The notes: generated by a model not told the origin, from the letters alone. A stretch of DNA of 64,000 nucleotides from Dyella_B sp035277725 (GCF_035277725.1 NZ_DATEJY010000030.1:1-64000), one strand, 5' to 3'; shown: positions 19,161 to 28,405, counted from the first letter of the stretch. Translations and numbers: made by a program.

Positions 19161-19189
19161 ATTAAATCCAAAAATTAACGCAATAGCAA
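19161..19189 (-). promoter_or_regulatory. Candidate sigma-70 promoter for pilMNOPQ
   Basis: On the minus strand TTGCTA (19184-19189) and TTTAAT (19161-19166) are separated by exactly 17 bases. Transcription would begin about 50 bases before the pilM GTG. It is read by eye from the consensus only. Confidence 0.5.
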
Positions 19190-19345
19190 CGGCCTACGCG
19201 ATCTTCTTCGAGACTTTTGGCGTGATGCCCTGCACATTTGGGGCAATCCGCCGGCGCCGAGATTAAGGTTTTGCTAACCCGCTGCTGATGGTCCCCATAC
19301 TGCTACATCTATACTTTGGTCTGTTTTGACATAGGTCTCGGTACT

Positions 19346-19614
19346 GGGATGCTCTGGTTCGTTCTGCGTAGGTGGCATGATGTCCAGAAGGCCCGCAGGG
19401 TGTGGCGCGTGGTGCAGGGAAGGCTGGTTGCCTTTTCAAGCCGCGCGGCGCAGCCTGCGGGCCTTCTGGACATCACCCTTCGGGCCGTCCCTGTCTGTTC
19501 GCAGGCCTTCGGCCCATCGTCTCGACAGACAGCCAGTCTGCCTTCGCCGATAGTCCTGTGGCCTGCGAACAGACAGGGCCGGTGACACCTACGCAGAACG
19601 AACTAGAGCATCCC
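19346..19614. repeat. Nested inverted-repeat element upstream of mrcA
   Basis: A 269-base element with terminal inverted repeats of 29 bases (19346-19374 and 19586-19614, 28 of 29 matching; GGGATGCTCT at the outer end). Inside are two further perfect inverted repeats: 22 bases at 19378-19399/19454-19475 and 19 bases at 19489-19507/19560-19578. The element ends seven bases before the mrcA start codon. No open frame fills it and no clear target-site duplication flanks it. It could be a MITE-like insertion or a structured leader RNA. The flank at 19104-19345 holds the pilM promoter, a TATACT (19310-19315) and a TTGACA (19326-19331) without good partners. Confidence 0.8.
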
Positions 19615-19621
19615 GAACCAC

Positions 19622-22156
19622 ATGACCCGATTTTTTAAAGCCCTGCTGCGCTGGCTGCTGATCCTGGGCTTCAGCGGACTACTAATGATCGCTGCGGCCA
19701 TTGGAGTGGCCTACTGGCTGGTCTCCCCCCGCATTCCGTCCGTGGATGTGCTCAAGGACTACCACATGCAAGTTCCGCTCCGAGTGGTGACGGCGGACGG
19801 CAAGCTGATCGCCACCTTCGGTGAAACGCGCCGCATACCGGTCTCCGTCGAGCAAGTGCCTGACATGCTCAAGCACGCGGTGCTGTCAGCGGAGGATGCT
19901 GATTTCTATACACATCCGGGCGTGGACTGGCGTGGCGTGATGCGCGCCGGCCTGCACGTGGTCGCCTCCGGCGGCAACAAGACCCAGGGTGGCTCGACCA
20001 TAACCCAGCAGGTGGCGCGCAACTTCTTCCTGAGTCCGGAAAAGCTCTATTCCCGCAAGCTGATCGAGATGTTCATCGCCTTGCGCATGGAGAGCACGCT
20101 CACCAAGGACCAGATCCTGGAGCTGTACCTCAACAAGATGTTCCTGGGACACCGCTCGTACGGCATCGCGGCAGCGGCGGAGTACTACTACGGCAAACGG
20201 CTGGACCAGCTCACCGTGGCGCAGTGCGCAGCCATTGCCTCCACGTTCCAGCTGCCCTCGGCAGTCAATCCGCTCACCAATACCCAGCGCCTGATCGCCC
20301 GCCGCAACTGGGTGCTGGGCCAGATGCTGGAGCACCGCTACATCAACCAGGCGCAATACGAGCAGGCCATCCATGCGCCGGACGAAGCCGCCCCGCATGA
20401 ACAACCGATCCAGGTGGATGCCCCCTACCTGGCCGAGATGGCACGGTTACAAGCGCTGGACCGGCTGGGCAATGACGCACTGACCGAGGGTTACGTCGTG
20501 AAGACCACCCTGGTCAGTACTCGACAACAAGCGGCAGTGGCTGCCGTGCGCGATGGCCTGGCCATCTACGATCACCGCCACGGCTGGCGCGGACCGGAAG
20601 CCCATGAGGAACTGCCGCCGAATGCCAGCGACAGTGACTACAGCAATCTGCTTTCCAGCTTCATGGACGCGGCGGGGCTCACGCCCGGCCTGGTCATCAC
20701 CTCCTCCGCTACCGAGGCCGCGGTTTTCCTGCCGAGCAAGGAGGTGATCAAGCTGGACCTGAAAGCCCTGGACTGGGCCCGCCCCTATGTCAATGAAAAC
20801 CGGACGGGCGCTACTCCCACCCGCGTCGACACCGTGTTGAAACCCGGCGACATCATCCGCGTCATTCGTGATGACAAGGGCGCCTGGCAGCTGACGCAGA
20901 TTCCGAAGGCGCAGGCTGCCTTGGTATCGCTCGACCCGGAAAATGGCGCGATCCAGTCGCTGGTTGGGGGCTTCAACTTCCAGCGCAGCAAGTTCAACCG
21001 CGCCGTGATGGCCGCTCGGCAACCGGGCTCGAGCTTCAAGCCCTTCATCTATTCGGCGGCGTTCGAGCGCGGCTATACGCCGGCGTCGATCATCAACGAT
21101 TCACCGATCGCCCTGCCCGACCCATCACAACCGAACGGTCTGTGGACGCCGAGCAACGATGACAACAAATTTGCCGGACCGATGCGCCTGCGCGAGGCAT
21201 TGATCGAATCGAAGAACCTCGTCTCGGTGCGACTGCTCGACTCGATCGGGGTGCGCTACACGCGCGATTACGTCACACGCTTCGGCTTCCCGCTCGATGC
21301 GCTGCCGAACAATCTGTCGATGGCACTGGGTACGGCCTCGGTGTCACCGTTGAGCATGGCGCGCGGCTTTGCCGTGTTCGCCAACGGCGGCTATCTGGTG
21401 ACGCCGTACTTCATCAGCGAAATCGACGACCGTGATGGCAAGCCGGTCTATGTCGCCAATCCGGCACGCGCCTGCGCGGACTGCTCGGAGCGCCTGTTGC
21501 AGAACAGCCCTCCCGCACCGCCCCCGGCAAACATGCTGACCAACGGCGTATCGGCAAGCTCGTCCAACACGCCTGCGCCCGCCACCAGCGTGGCCATGGC
21601 CGGCGAAACGGCGCTGCCGGCCGACGTGCACAACAATGGCGCAGCACCGCCGGTACTGGCGCCGCACGTAATCGACATCCGCAACGATTATCTGGTCACG
21701 TCATTGATGAAGGACGTGATCCGGTCACCGATGGGCACGGGCTACGCCGCCAAAGCACTCAACCGCAATGACCTGGCCGGCAAGACCGGTTCCACCAATG
21801 ACCATCGCGACGCCTGGTTCGTCGGCTTCAATGGCGATCTGTCGACAGCCGTGTGGGTCGGCTTCGATGATTTCAGTTCATTAGGCAAGGGTGAATTCGG
21901 TGCGAAAGCGGCCTTGCCGATCTGGATCGACTACATGGGCGACGTGCTCAAGGGCATCCCGGAAAAGAGCCTGCCCATGCCGCCTGGCATCACCACCATG
22001 CTGATCAATCGCGAAAACGGCCTGCCGACAGCCCAAGGCGATCCCAACGCCATGCAGGAAATTTTCAAGGTGGAAGACATCGACCGCTTGCACAACCTGG
22101 CAACGCAGCAGCAGCAACAAAACCAGGATCAACAGCAGACTAACGACATCTTCTGA
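19622..22156 (+). CDS. mrcA: Penicillin-binding protein 1A
   Basis: An 844-residue bifunctional peptidoglycan synthase. A membrane anchor at about 8-30 precedes the GT51 transglycosylase domain with the catalytic Glu in EDADFYTHPG (near residue 91), TQGGSTITQQ and LRMESTLTKDQILELYLN. An OB-like region is followed by the transpeptidase with SSFK (catalytic Ser near 470), the ESKN triad element and KTG (near 720) in AGKTGST. Ala/Pro-rich stretches near 625-680 and a Gln-rich tail are atypical additions. No good ribosome-binding site precedes the ATG; the repeat element abuts it. It is divergent from pilM. Confidence 0.96.
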   Translation: MTRFFKALLRWLLILGFSGLLMIAAAIGVAYWLVSPRIPSVDVLKDYHMQVPLRVVTADGKLIATFGETRRIPVSVEQVPDMLKHAVLSAEDADFYTHPGVDWRGVMRAGLHVVASGGNKTQGGSTITQQVARNFFLSPEKLYSRKLIEMFIALRMESTLTKDQILELYLNKMFLGHRSYGIAAAAEYYYGKRLDQLTVAQCAAIASTFQLPSAVNPLTNTQRLIARRNWVLGQMLEHRYINQAQYEQAIHAPDEAAPHEQPIQVDAPYLAEMARLQALDRLGNDALTEGYVVKTTLVSTRQQAAVAAVRDGLAIYDHRHGWRGPEAHEELPPNASDSDYSNLLSSFMDAAGLTPGLVITSSATEAAVFLPSKEVIKLDLKALDWARPYVNENRTGATPTRVDTVLKPGDIIRVIRDDKGAWQLTQIPKAQAALVSLDPENGAIQSLVGGFNFQRSKFNRAVMAARQPGSSFKPFIYSAAFERGYTPASIINDSPIALPDPSQPNGLWTPSNDDNKFAGPMRLREALIESKNLVSVRLLDSIGVRYTRDYVTRFGFPLDALPNNLSMALGTASVSPLSMARGFAVFANGGYLVTPYFISEIDDRDGKPVYVANPARACADCSERLLQNSPPAPPPANMLTNGVSASSSNTPAPATSVAMAGETALPADVHNNGAAPPVLAPHVIDIRNDYLVTSLMKDVIRSPMGTGYAAKALNRNDLAGKTGSTNDHRDAWFVGFNGDLSTAVWVGFDDFSSLGKGEFGAKAALPIWIDYMGDVLKGIPEKSLPMPPGITTMLINRENGLPTAQGDPNAMQEIFKVEDIDRLHNLATQQQQQNQDQQQTNDIF

Positions 22157-22204
22157 TTTTTTGCTGTAGGCTTGCTCCGCCCGCATATTCACGAGGGTTG
22201 CTGC

Positions 22205-22882
22205 ATGGCACGAGGCGAGCACCATCGCATCCACGCGCAAGACCGTGTGCAGCGCAATCGGCTACGCGTCGCCCAGGAGGCGGCGCGCCTGATGAGCGAA
22301 CACGGCATCCGCGACTTCCACCGCGCCAAGCGCAAGGCCGCCGAACGGCTCGGCGTGCTGGACGAGCAGGCGCTTCCCCGCAACCACGAAATCGAAGAGG
22401 CGCTGCGCGAGCATCAACGCCTGTTCCAATCAGAAAGCCAACCCAGATTACTCAGAGAGCGGCGCGAAGCCGCCATCGAAGCGATGCGGTTCCTGGAGCG
22501 CTTCGAACCACGCCTGGTTGACGCGGTACTGGAAGGCACCGCCGATGCGCATTCGGCTGTATGCCTGCACGTTTTCAGTGATGATCCCGAGGCGGTAGGC
22601 ATCTACCTGCACGAGCATGGCGTGCCATTTGAAACGCAGACGCGCCGCTTGCGTATCACGCGTGACGAGCAGATCGAATTCCCAGTACTGCTGTTCGCCG
22701 CCGACAATCTTCCGTTCGACCTTACCGTGCTTCCACATAACGCCCTGCGCCAGGCACCACTCGACCGCATGGATGAAAAGCCGATGCGGCGCGCCACATT
22801 GGCATCGGTGGAGATCATGCTGGCCGAAGAGCAGGAGCAGCAAGATGATTTCGAACGCAAACTAGCCGCTGCACTCAAATAA
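22205..22882 (+). CDS. Conserved hypothetical protein
   Basis: A 225-residue soluble protein I cannot assign to a characterised family. The first half is helical and highly charged (AQEAARLMSEHGIRDFHRAK, then ERLGVLDEQALPRNHEIEEA); the second half has alternating strands and contains VLEGTADAHSAVCLHVFSDD and FDLTVLPHNALRQAPLDR, a pattern reminiscent of a small nucleotidyltransferase-like domain. That likeness is an impression, not a call. The ATG at 22205 has GAGGG eight bases upstream; the frame is open to 22172. It follows mrcA by 48 bases and may be co-transcribed. Confidence 0.8.
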   Translation: MARGEHHRIHAQDRVQRNRLRVAQEAARLMSEHGIRDFHRAKRKAAERLGVLDEQALPRNHEIEEALREHQRLFQSESQPRLLRERREAAIEAMRFLERFEPRLVDAVLEGTADAHSAVCLHVFSDDPEAVGIYLHEHGVPFETQTRRLRITRDEQIEFPVLLFAADNLPFDLTVLPHNALRQAPLDRMDEKPMRRATLASVEIMLAEEQEQQDDFERKLAAALK

Positions 22883-22893
22883 CCTCCTCAAAC

Positions 22894-22921
22894 AAAACGC
22901 CCGGCCTGAGCCGGGCGTTTT
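22894..22921. terminator. Bidirectional terminator between hypothetical gene and gltA
   Basis: AAAACGCCCGGC, loop CTGA, GCCGGGCGTTTT: a 12-base perfect palindromic stem with A/T tracts on both sides, placed between two convergent genes. It should stop transcription from both sides. Confidence 0.92.
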
Positions 22922-22944
22922 CTTATCGAGTTTTGGACCTTTGA

Positions 22945-24240
22945 TCAGCGCTTGTCCATCGCGGCGTAGTCGCGCTTGCCTGCCCCGACATACAACTGGC
23001 GCGGACGACCGATACGCGAACCTGGCGTTTCGTGCTGCTCGATCCAATGCGCAATCCAGCCAGCGGTACGCGCGATGGCGAACATCACGGTGAACATCTC
23101 GGTCGGAATGCCGAGCGCCTTGTAGATGATGCCGGAATAGAAGTCCACGTTCGGATACAGCTTGCGCTCGACGAAGTAATCGTCCTTCAGCGCCGCCTCT
23201 TCCAATTTCATCGCTACATCGAGCAGCGGATCGTTCACACCCATCTCGGCCAGCACCTTGTGGCACATCTCGCGGATGATCTTCGCGCGCGGATCGAAGT
23301 TCTTGTACACGCGATGGCCGAAGCCCATCAGGCGGAAGTTGTCGTTCTTGTCCTTGGCACGCTTGACTGCGTTTTCCACCTTATCCGGCGAACCGATCTC
23401 CTCGAGCATCTTCAGCACGGCCTCATTGGCGCCGCCATGTGCAGGGCCCCACAGCGCGGTGATACCGGCAGCGACTGAGGCATACGGGTTTGCACCGGTG
23501 GAACCGACCAGGCGCACGGTGGAGGTGGAAGCGTTCTGCTCATGGTCTGCGTGCAGGATGAACAGCAGATCCAGCGCTTTCGCGCACACCGGACTGAGCT
23601 CCAGCGGCTCGCTCGGCACTTCGAACATCATGTGCAGGAAGCGGTTGACGTATTCGAGATTGTTGCGCGGATAGCGGAACGGCCAGCCGATCGAATAGCG
23701 ATAGCAGGCTGCAGCGATCGTCGGCATCTTCGCGATCAGGCGAATCGCAGCCAGCTGGCGATCTTCCGCGTTATCGACATCCAGATCTTCATGATAGAAG
23801 GCCGAAAGCGAAGCCACCGAAGCGGCCAGCATGGCCATCGGATGCGCGTCGTGATGGAAGCCCTGGAAAAAATTCTTGTGCGACTCATGCATCATCGTGT
23901 GATGCGTAATGTCGTTTTCGAACGAGGCGAACTGGGTCTTGTTCGGCAGCTCACCGTGCAACAGCAGGTAGGCCACTTCGAGGAAGCTCGACTTTTCCGC
24001 CAACTGCTCGATCGGATAACCGCGATACATCAGCACGCCCTGGTCACCGTCGATATAGGTGATGGCGCTCTTGGTGCTGGCCGTGCTGCCGTAACCCGGA
24101 TCGTAGGTGAAGTGCCCGGTGTCCTTGTACAACGGAGCAATGTCGATGCAGGCGGGGCCAAGCGTGCCGGTGAGCAGAGGGAGCTCGCTGCTATGGCCGT
24201 TGGACTCATCAACGAGCTTGACGGATTTGGAATCGGACAC
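22945..24240 (-). CDS. gltA: Citrate synthase, hexameric type
   Basis: A 431-residue enzyme that condenses oxaloacetate and acetyl-CoA, the entry to the citric acid cycle. The catalytic set is visible: ALWGPAHGGANEAVL with the first active His, GFGHRVYKNFDPRA with the second, and the Asp in PNVDFYSGIIY. The N-terminal domain is the type II (NADH-sensitive) kind found in Gram-negative bacteria. The start is GTG, with AGGAGG a few bases upstream. It is a single gene, with a promoter and a palindrome about 110-140 bases upstream. Confidence 0.97.
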   Translation of the reverse strand: MSDSKSVKLVDESNGHSSELPLLTGTLGPACIDIAPLYKDTGHFTYDPGYGSTASTKSAITYIDGDQGVLMYRGYPIEQLAEKSSFLEVAYLLLHGELPNKTQFASFENDITHHTMMHESHKNFFQGFHHDAHPMAMLAASVASLSAFYHEDLDVDNAEDRQLAAIRLIAKMPTIAAACYRYSIGWPFRYPRNNLEYVNRFLHMMFEVPSEPLELSPVCAKALDLLFILHADHEQNASTSTVRLVGSTGANPYASVAAGITALWGPAHGGANEAVLKMLEEIGSPDKVENAVKRAKDKNDNFRLMGFGHRVYKNFDPRAKIIREMCHKVLAEMGVNDPLLDVAMKLEEAALKDDYFVERKLYPNVDFYSGIIYKALGIPTEMFTVMFAIARTAGWIAHWIEQHETPGSRIGRPRQLYVGAGKRDYAAMDKR

Positions 24241-24345
24241 GGAAACCTCCTACACATGGGTCGCCACCGGGGCGACCGCGTAACGGCAACCAGCCGGCAA
24301 GGGAAAGGCGCATCGACGTGGGGAAAGCGTCAATGCATCCCATCT

Positions 24346-24378
24346 ATTATCGCACATCGGATTACAAACAATCCGATG
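24346..24378 (-). promoter_or_regulatory. gltA promoter candidate with overlapping palindrome
   Basis: On the minus strand an extended -10, TGC-GATAAT (24346-24354), is followed upstream by the perfect inverted repeat CATCGGATT-N6-AATCCGATG (24355-24378), which covers the -35 position. A protein bound there would block or replace -35 contacts. The start of transcription would be about 100 bases before gltA. Confidence 0.5.
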
Positions 24379-24402
24379 ACGCATGGTCCGATTGACACGC
24401 AC

Positions 24403-24437
24403 GAAAAAACACAAGGCAGGCGCGAGGCCTGCCTTGT
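24403..24437 (-). terminator. Terminator after rpmE2
   Basis: A stem built from ACAAGGCAGG and CCTGCCTTGT with a short GC-rich loop, followed on the minus strand by GTTTTTTCG. It lies 43 bases after the rpmE2 stop. Confidence 0.85.
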
Positions 24438-24479
24438 GCGAAATCATTTAGCCAGCCCCGCAGGGCTGTTCGCAAAGAA

Positions 24480-24725
24480 TTACTTCTGTGCGTAACGGCG
24501 ACGGAACTTGTCGACGCGACCACCGGCGTCAACAACTTTCTGCTTGCCGGTGTAGAACGGGTGCGAGTGGCTGGAGATATCCACCTTGACCAGCGGGTAC
24601 TCGTTGCCGTCTTCCCACTTGATGGTTTCCTTGGCGGCAATCGTGGAGCGCGTCAGAAACGCGAACTCGGACGAAAGATCCTGGAACACCACCTGACGGT
24701 AATTCGGATGGATATCGGGCTTCAT
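24480..24725 (-). CDS. rpmE2: 50S ribosomal protein L31 type B
   Basis: An 81-residue ribosomal protein. It begins MKPDIHPNYRQVVFQD and has SSHSHPFYTGKQKVVDAGGR, typical of L31. There is no cysteine at all, so this is the zinc-free (C-minus, YkgM/RpmE2) form that replaces zinc-binding L31 when zinc is short in bacteria having both. Whether a zinc-binding paralogue exists elsewhere cannot be told. It is flanked by its own terminator. Confidence 0.96.
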   Translation of the reverse strand: MKPDIHPNYRQVVFQDLSSEFAFLTRSTIAAKETIKWEDGNEYPLVKVDISSHSHPFYTGKQKVVDAGGRVDKFRRRYAQK

Positions 24726-24783
24726 GACGGACTCAAAGCGTGCGTGAAAAGAGCGGTATTGTATCGATCATGCCGAGCTCCGG

Positions 24784-25731
24784 TCAAGCCGCCTGGAAAG
24801 CGCCCAAAGCCCGCTGCACCATCGCCGCGAACTTGCCCTGATCAAGCTCCATCACGACGTTGACCTGGGACTGCTGGCCCAGCCGGCCGGCCCAGTCCAC
24901 CACAGTGGCGCCGCGTGTCAGGCGGCCATCCAACTCCACGCCGACACGACGGTGCTCGCTATGTTTCACCACGGAAGGGTCGACGGCCACCGCCATCGCC
25001 AGCGCATCGGCGGCAATGATGCCCCGCCTCCCGCGCTCACGGTTGGTCTCGCGAGCCACCCGAAACACGCGGCCAAAAAAATTTGCCCGATGATCACCCG
25101 CGGCCAGCCACTGATCGAACTCGTCCTCATCGAAGGCATGCCGCAGGGTGAGCTCCCAATCAACCAGGTCGAAGTCCGGGAAACCCTCGAACACCACGTG
25201 AGCGGCTTCCGGATCAAACCCGACGTTGAATTCGGCAGGCACACGGCTGGTATTGCCGCGTCCAGTGACCGCACCACCCATCACCACCAGACGCTTCACA
25301 CGCTGCGGCAAGGAGGGATCCAGCCGCAGCGCCAGCGCAAGGTTGGTGAGAGGCGCCAGCGCCACCAGAGTGATGTCACCCGGACGCTCACGCGTCAGGC
25401 GAAGGATCGCCAGTGCCGCGTGCTCGTCTGAGATGATGGCTTTCGGCTGTGGAAAACCGACATCGCCGAGACCATCCTGCCCGTGCACGAAGGCCGCATC
25501 CTCCTCGGGCAAGCGCACCAGCGGTGTCGGACAGCCGGCAAACACTGGCGTGGCCGCACCCACCAGATCCACCAGCGTCCGCGCGTTGCGCGTGGTGTGC
25601 GCAAGACCCACATTGCCGGCCGCAATGCTGAGGCCGAGTACATCGGCATGCTCGTGGGCCATCAAGATGGCGAGGGCGTCGTCTACACCAGGATCGGTAT
25701 CAATCAGCAGCTGCGGTTTGGTCATCGTCAT
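24784..25731 (-). CDS. Inosine-uridine preferring nucleoside hydrolase family
   Basis: A 315-residue hydrolase that would split ribonucleosides into base and ribose for salvage. The calcium-binding N-terminal motif is DTDPGVDDALAI; EFNVGFDPEAAHVVF supplies substrate contacts and a Ca-binding Asp lies in DWELTLR-type surroundings; the late His is in KHSEHRRVGVEL. All family landmarks are intact. MTMTK gives two possible ATGs six bases apart. It is between recG and rpmE2 on the same strand, 52 bases after the recG stop, with no functional link evident. Confidence 0.92.
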   Translation of the reverse strand: MTMTKPQLLIDTDPGVDDALAILMAHEHADVLGLSIAAGNVGLAHTTRNARTLVDLVGAATPVFAGCPTPLVRLPEEDAAFVHGQDGLGDVGFPQPKAIISDEHAALAILRLTRERPGDITLVALAPLTNLALALRLDPSLPQRVKRLVVMGGAVTGRGNTSRVPAEFNVGFDPEAAHVVFEGFPDFDLVDWELTLRHAFDEDEFDQWLAAGDHRANFFGRVFRVARETNRERGRRGIIAADALAMAVAVDPSVVKHSEHRRVGVELDGRLTRGATVVDWAGRLGQQSQVNVVMELDQGKFAAMVQRALGAFQAA

Positions 25732-25775
25732 GCCATCGACATTGAGCTGTACATCTTTTCCAAGCTACCTGCTTC

Positions 25776-27890
25776 TCAGGCGCCTGCATAGCGTGCCGCA
25801 CCGCCGATCCAACGCTCGATCAGGCGCCCCGCGCGCTCAGGCTGCTGCGCCAGCATGTATTCGCCGACCTGCTGCACCGCCGGCAGCAGATGCGCGTCAC
25901 GCGCCAGGTCAGCCATGCGGAAACTGAGCTGCCCGGTCTGACGCGTACCCAACACTTCACCAGGACCACGCAGCTCCAGATCCTTCTCGGCAATGCGGAA
26001 ACCATCATTGGTTTCGCGCATCACCTGCAGGCGCTCGCGTGCAAGCTGCCCCAACGGCGGCTGGTAAAGCAGCACACAGTTGGAGGCGACTGCACCGCGC
26101 CCCACGCGTCCACGCAATTGATGCAATTGCGCCAGGCCAAGGCGTTCGCTGTTCTCGATCACCATCAGGCTGGCGTTGGGAACGTCCACGCCGACTTCGA
26201 TGACGGTAGTGGCCACCAGTACGGACAAGTCACCCGCCTTGAATGCATCCATGACGGCCTGCTTTTCTTTTGGCTTCATGCGTCCATGGATCAAACCCAC
26301 CTTGAGCTCGGCCAGCGCATGTGAAAGCTCCGCATGCGCCGCCTCCGCCGCCTGCGCACGCAGTTGCTCGGACTCCTCGATCAGTGTGCACACCCAATAG
26401 GCCTGCCGTCCTTCCAGGCAGGCGGCGCGAATGCGCTCGATGACCTCGGCACGCCGCGCATTCGAAATCGCAATGGTCTGCACCGGCGTGCGGCCTGGCG
26501 GTAATTCGTCGATGGCGGAGATATCCAGATCGGCATACGCACTCATCGCCAACGTGCGTGGAATCGGAGTAGCTGTCAGCACGAGCTGATGCGGCACCCA
26601 GTCGCCTTCCAATCCCTTGTCACGCAGCGCCAGGCGTTGCTGCACGCCAAAGCGATGCTGTTCGTCGACGATTGCCAAGCCAAGCCGCGCAAAGGCTACG
26701 CCCTCCTGCATCAATGCATGCGTGCCGATCACGATCGGCGCACCTTCAGCCACACGCTGCATCGCCTGCTGACGTATTTTGCCCTGCTGTTTGCCAGCCA
26801 GCCATTCGACGTGAATACCCAAGGGTTCCAGCCAATGACGGAAGTTGCGCAGATGCTGCTCCGCCAGCAATTCCGTGGGCGCCATCAACGCGACTTGGTA
26901 ACCCGCCTCGACCGCAGCCAATGCCGCTGCGCAAGCCACCGCCGTCTTGCCGGAGCCGACGTCGCCTTGCACCAGACGGAGCATGGGACGCGGCTGCGAG
27001 ATGTCCTCGGTGATTTCCTCGACCACCCGTTGCTGGGCACCCGTCAGCCGAAATGGCAAGGATGCCAGCCAACGTTGCCGCAACCGGCCATCACCGCCAA
27101 GTATCGGCGCATGACGCTGGCGCACGGCGGCACGCAAACGCTTCAAGCTCATGTGCTGGGTCAGCAGTTCTTCAAACGCGAGGCGTTGTTGTGCAGGGTG
27201 GCGCCCTTGGATCAGCTGATCCATGCGCGCATCCGGCGGCGGCCGATGCACGTATAACAACGCCTCGCGCAATGATGTCAGTCCGAATTTTGCGCACAGT
27301 TTGGGCGGAATCAGTTCCAAGTCCGCCTCGGCAGGCAATCGCTGCAGTGCCTTGTCGATCAAGGTTCCCAAACGTTTTTGCCCGAACCCTTCGGTGGTGG
27401 GATAGACCGGCGTGAGGCGCTCGTCGAGCGCGACGGGCGCATCTTCAGTCAAGCGGCGATATTGCGGATGCACCATCTCCAGGCTGCCATTGCCCTGGCG
27501 CACTTCACCGTAGCAAAGCAGACGCGCGCCCACCCGGAACTGCTCTGCCTGCGCGCGATTGAAGTGAAAAAAACGCAGCAGCAAGGTGTGCATCACCCCA
27601 TCGCCGATCGCCACCTTCAATTGCGGGCGATAGCGGAAGCCTTTCTCGACCGCCTCCACCGCCCCGACCACCTGTGTGCGCATGCCGGGATGCAAATCCG
27701 CCAGCGGCGTCAGGTGCGTGCGGTCTTCATAACGCAACGGCAAGTGGAACCACAGGTCCTGCAGGCAATGCAGACCCAGCCGCGTCAGCGATTCGCGCAT
27801 AGCCGGGCCGACACCGCCAAGCGCCGTGGCCGGCAGCTTGCCCGCATCATCGGTGATGGTGATGGTAGTTTGAGGTTTCGGGGCAGCCAT
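25776..27890 (-). CDS. recG: ATP-dependent DNA helicase RecG
   Basis: A 704-residue branch-migration helicase that rescues stalled replication forks. The N-terminal wedge/OB domain (about 50-190) is followed by Walker A GDVGSGKT, DEQH box in IVDEQHRFGV, TATPIPRTLAMS (motif III) and the C-terminal motifs VATTVIEVGVDVPNA and QLRGRVGRG (motif VI), then the TRG region. Length is normal (E. coli 693). It lies in the order rpoZ-spoT-ridA-recG, close to the E. coli rpoZ-spoT-trmH-recG arrangement with ridA in the third place. Confidence 0.97.
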   Translation of the reverse strand: MAAPKPQTTITITDDAGKLPATALGGVGPAMRESLTRLGLHCLQDLWFHLPLRYEDRTHLTPLADLHPGMRTQVVGAVEAVEKGFRYRPQLKVAIGDGVMHTLLLRFFHFNRAQAEQFRVGARLLCYGEVRQGNGSLEMVHPQYRRLTEDAPVALDERLTPVYPTTEGFGQKRLGTLIDKALQRLPAEADLELIPPKLCAKFGLTSLREALLYVHRPPPDARMDQLIQGRHPAQQRLAFEELLTQHMSLKRLRAAVRQRHAPILGGDGRLRQRWLASLPFRLTGAQQRVVEEITEDISQPRPMLRLVQGDVGSGKTAVACAAALAAVEAGYQVALMAPTELLAEQHLRNFRHWLEPLGIHVEWLAGKQQGKIRQQAMQRVAEGAPIVIGTHALMQEGVAFARLGLAIVDEQHRFGVQQRLALRDKGLEGDWVPHQLVLTATPIPRTLAMSAYADLDISAIDELPPGRTPVQTIAISNARRAEVIERIRAACLEGRQAYWVCTLIEESEQLRAQAAEAAHAELSHALAELKVGLIHGRMKPKEKQAVMDAFKAGDLSVLVATTVIEVGVDVPNASLMVIENSERLGLAQLHQLRGRVGRGAVASNCVLLYQPPLGQLARERLQVMRETNDGFRIAEKDLELRGPGEVLGTRQTGQLSFRMADLARDAHLLPAVQQVGEYMLAQQPERAGRLIERWIGGAARYAGA

Positions 27891-27970
27891 TCCGGAAGAC
27901 TAACCGAGCACACCGACGCAGCGCATTTGGACTGCCGACAAAGGCTGTCAGCAGCCTGCGTGCCTAGGGA

Positions 27971-28354
27971 TCAGTCCAACACCATGATGACGTCCACTTC
28001 CACCTGCGCCCCCTTGGGCAGGCCGGCAACTTCGATGGTGGATCGCGCCGGATAAGGTGCCTGGAAGTATTCGTTCATGACCGCATTGACTGCCGTGAAG
28101 TTCGCCAGATCCGTCACGTAGATACCCACGCGCACGAACTGCTCGAACGAACCGCCGGCTGCTTCAGCCACGGCCTTGAGATTCTCGAACACGCGGCGTG
28201 TCTGTGTGCTGATGTCGCCTTCCACCAGCATGCCGCTGGACGGATCGAGTGGAATCTGACCAGAGAAGTACACCGTGTTGCCGGCGCGTACGGCTTGCGA
28301 GTACGGGCCGATGGCGGCGGGAGCTTTGTCGGTAGAGATGATCGTGCGGGGCAT
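27971..28354 (-). CDS. ridA: RidA family enamine/imine deaminase
   Basis: A 127-residue protein of the YjgF/YER057c/UK114 family, which hydrolyses reactive enamines such as 2-aminoacrylate made by PLP enzymes. It starts PRTIISTDKAPAAIGPYSQAV, the canonical N-terminus, and carries the catalytic Arg in PARSTIEVAGLP. It should form a trimer in the cytoplasm. An upstream in-frame ATG at 28363 would add three residues. It sits between spoT and recG. Confidence 0.93.
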   Translation of the reverse strand: MPRTIISTDKAPAAIGPYSQAVRAGNTVYFSGQIPLDPSSGMLVEGDISTQTRRVFENLKAVAEAAGGSFEQFVRVGIYVTDLANFTAVNAVMNEYFQAPYPARSTIEVAGLPKGAQVEVDVIMVLD

Positions 28355-28405
28355 GGGGTTCATCCGTTCAAGGCGGAAACGGAAGTGTAGCGAGAGAACG
28401 ACACG

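Noticed and set aside
19346..19614. Possible CRISPR-like array
   Set aside because: The repeats are inverted, of different lengths and not regularly spaced; no cas gene is near.
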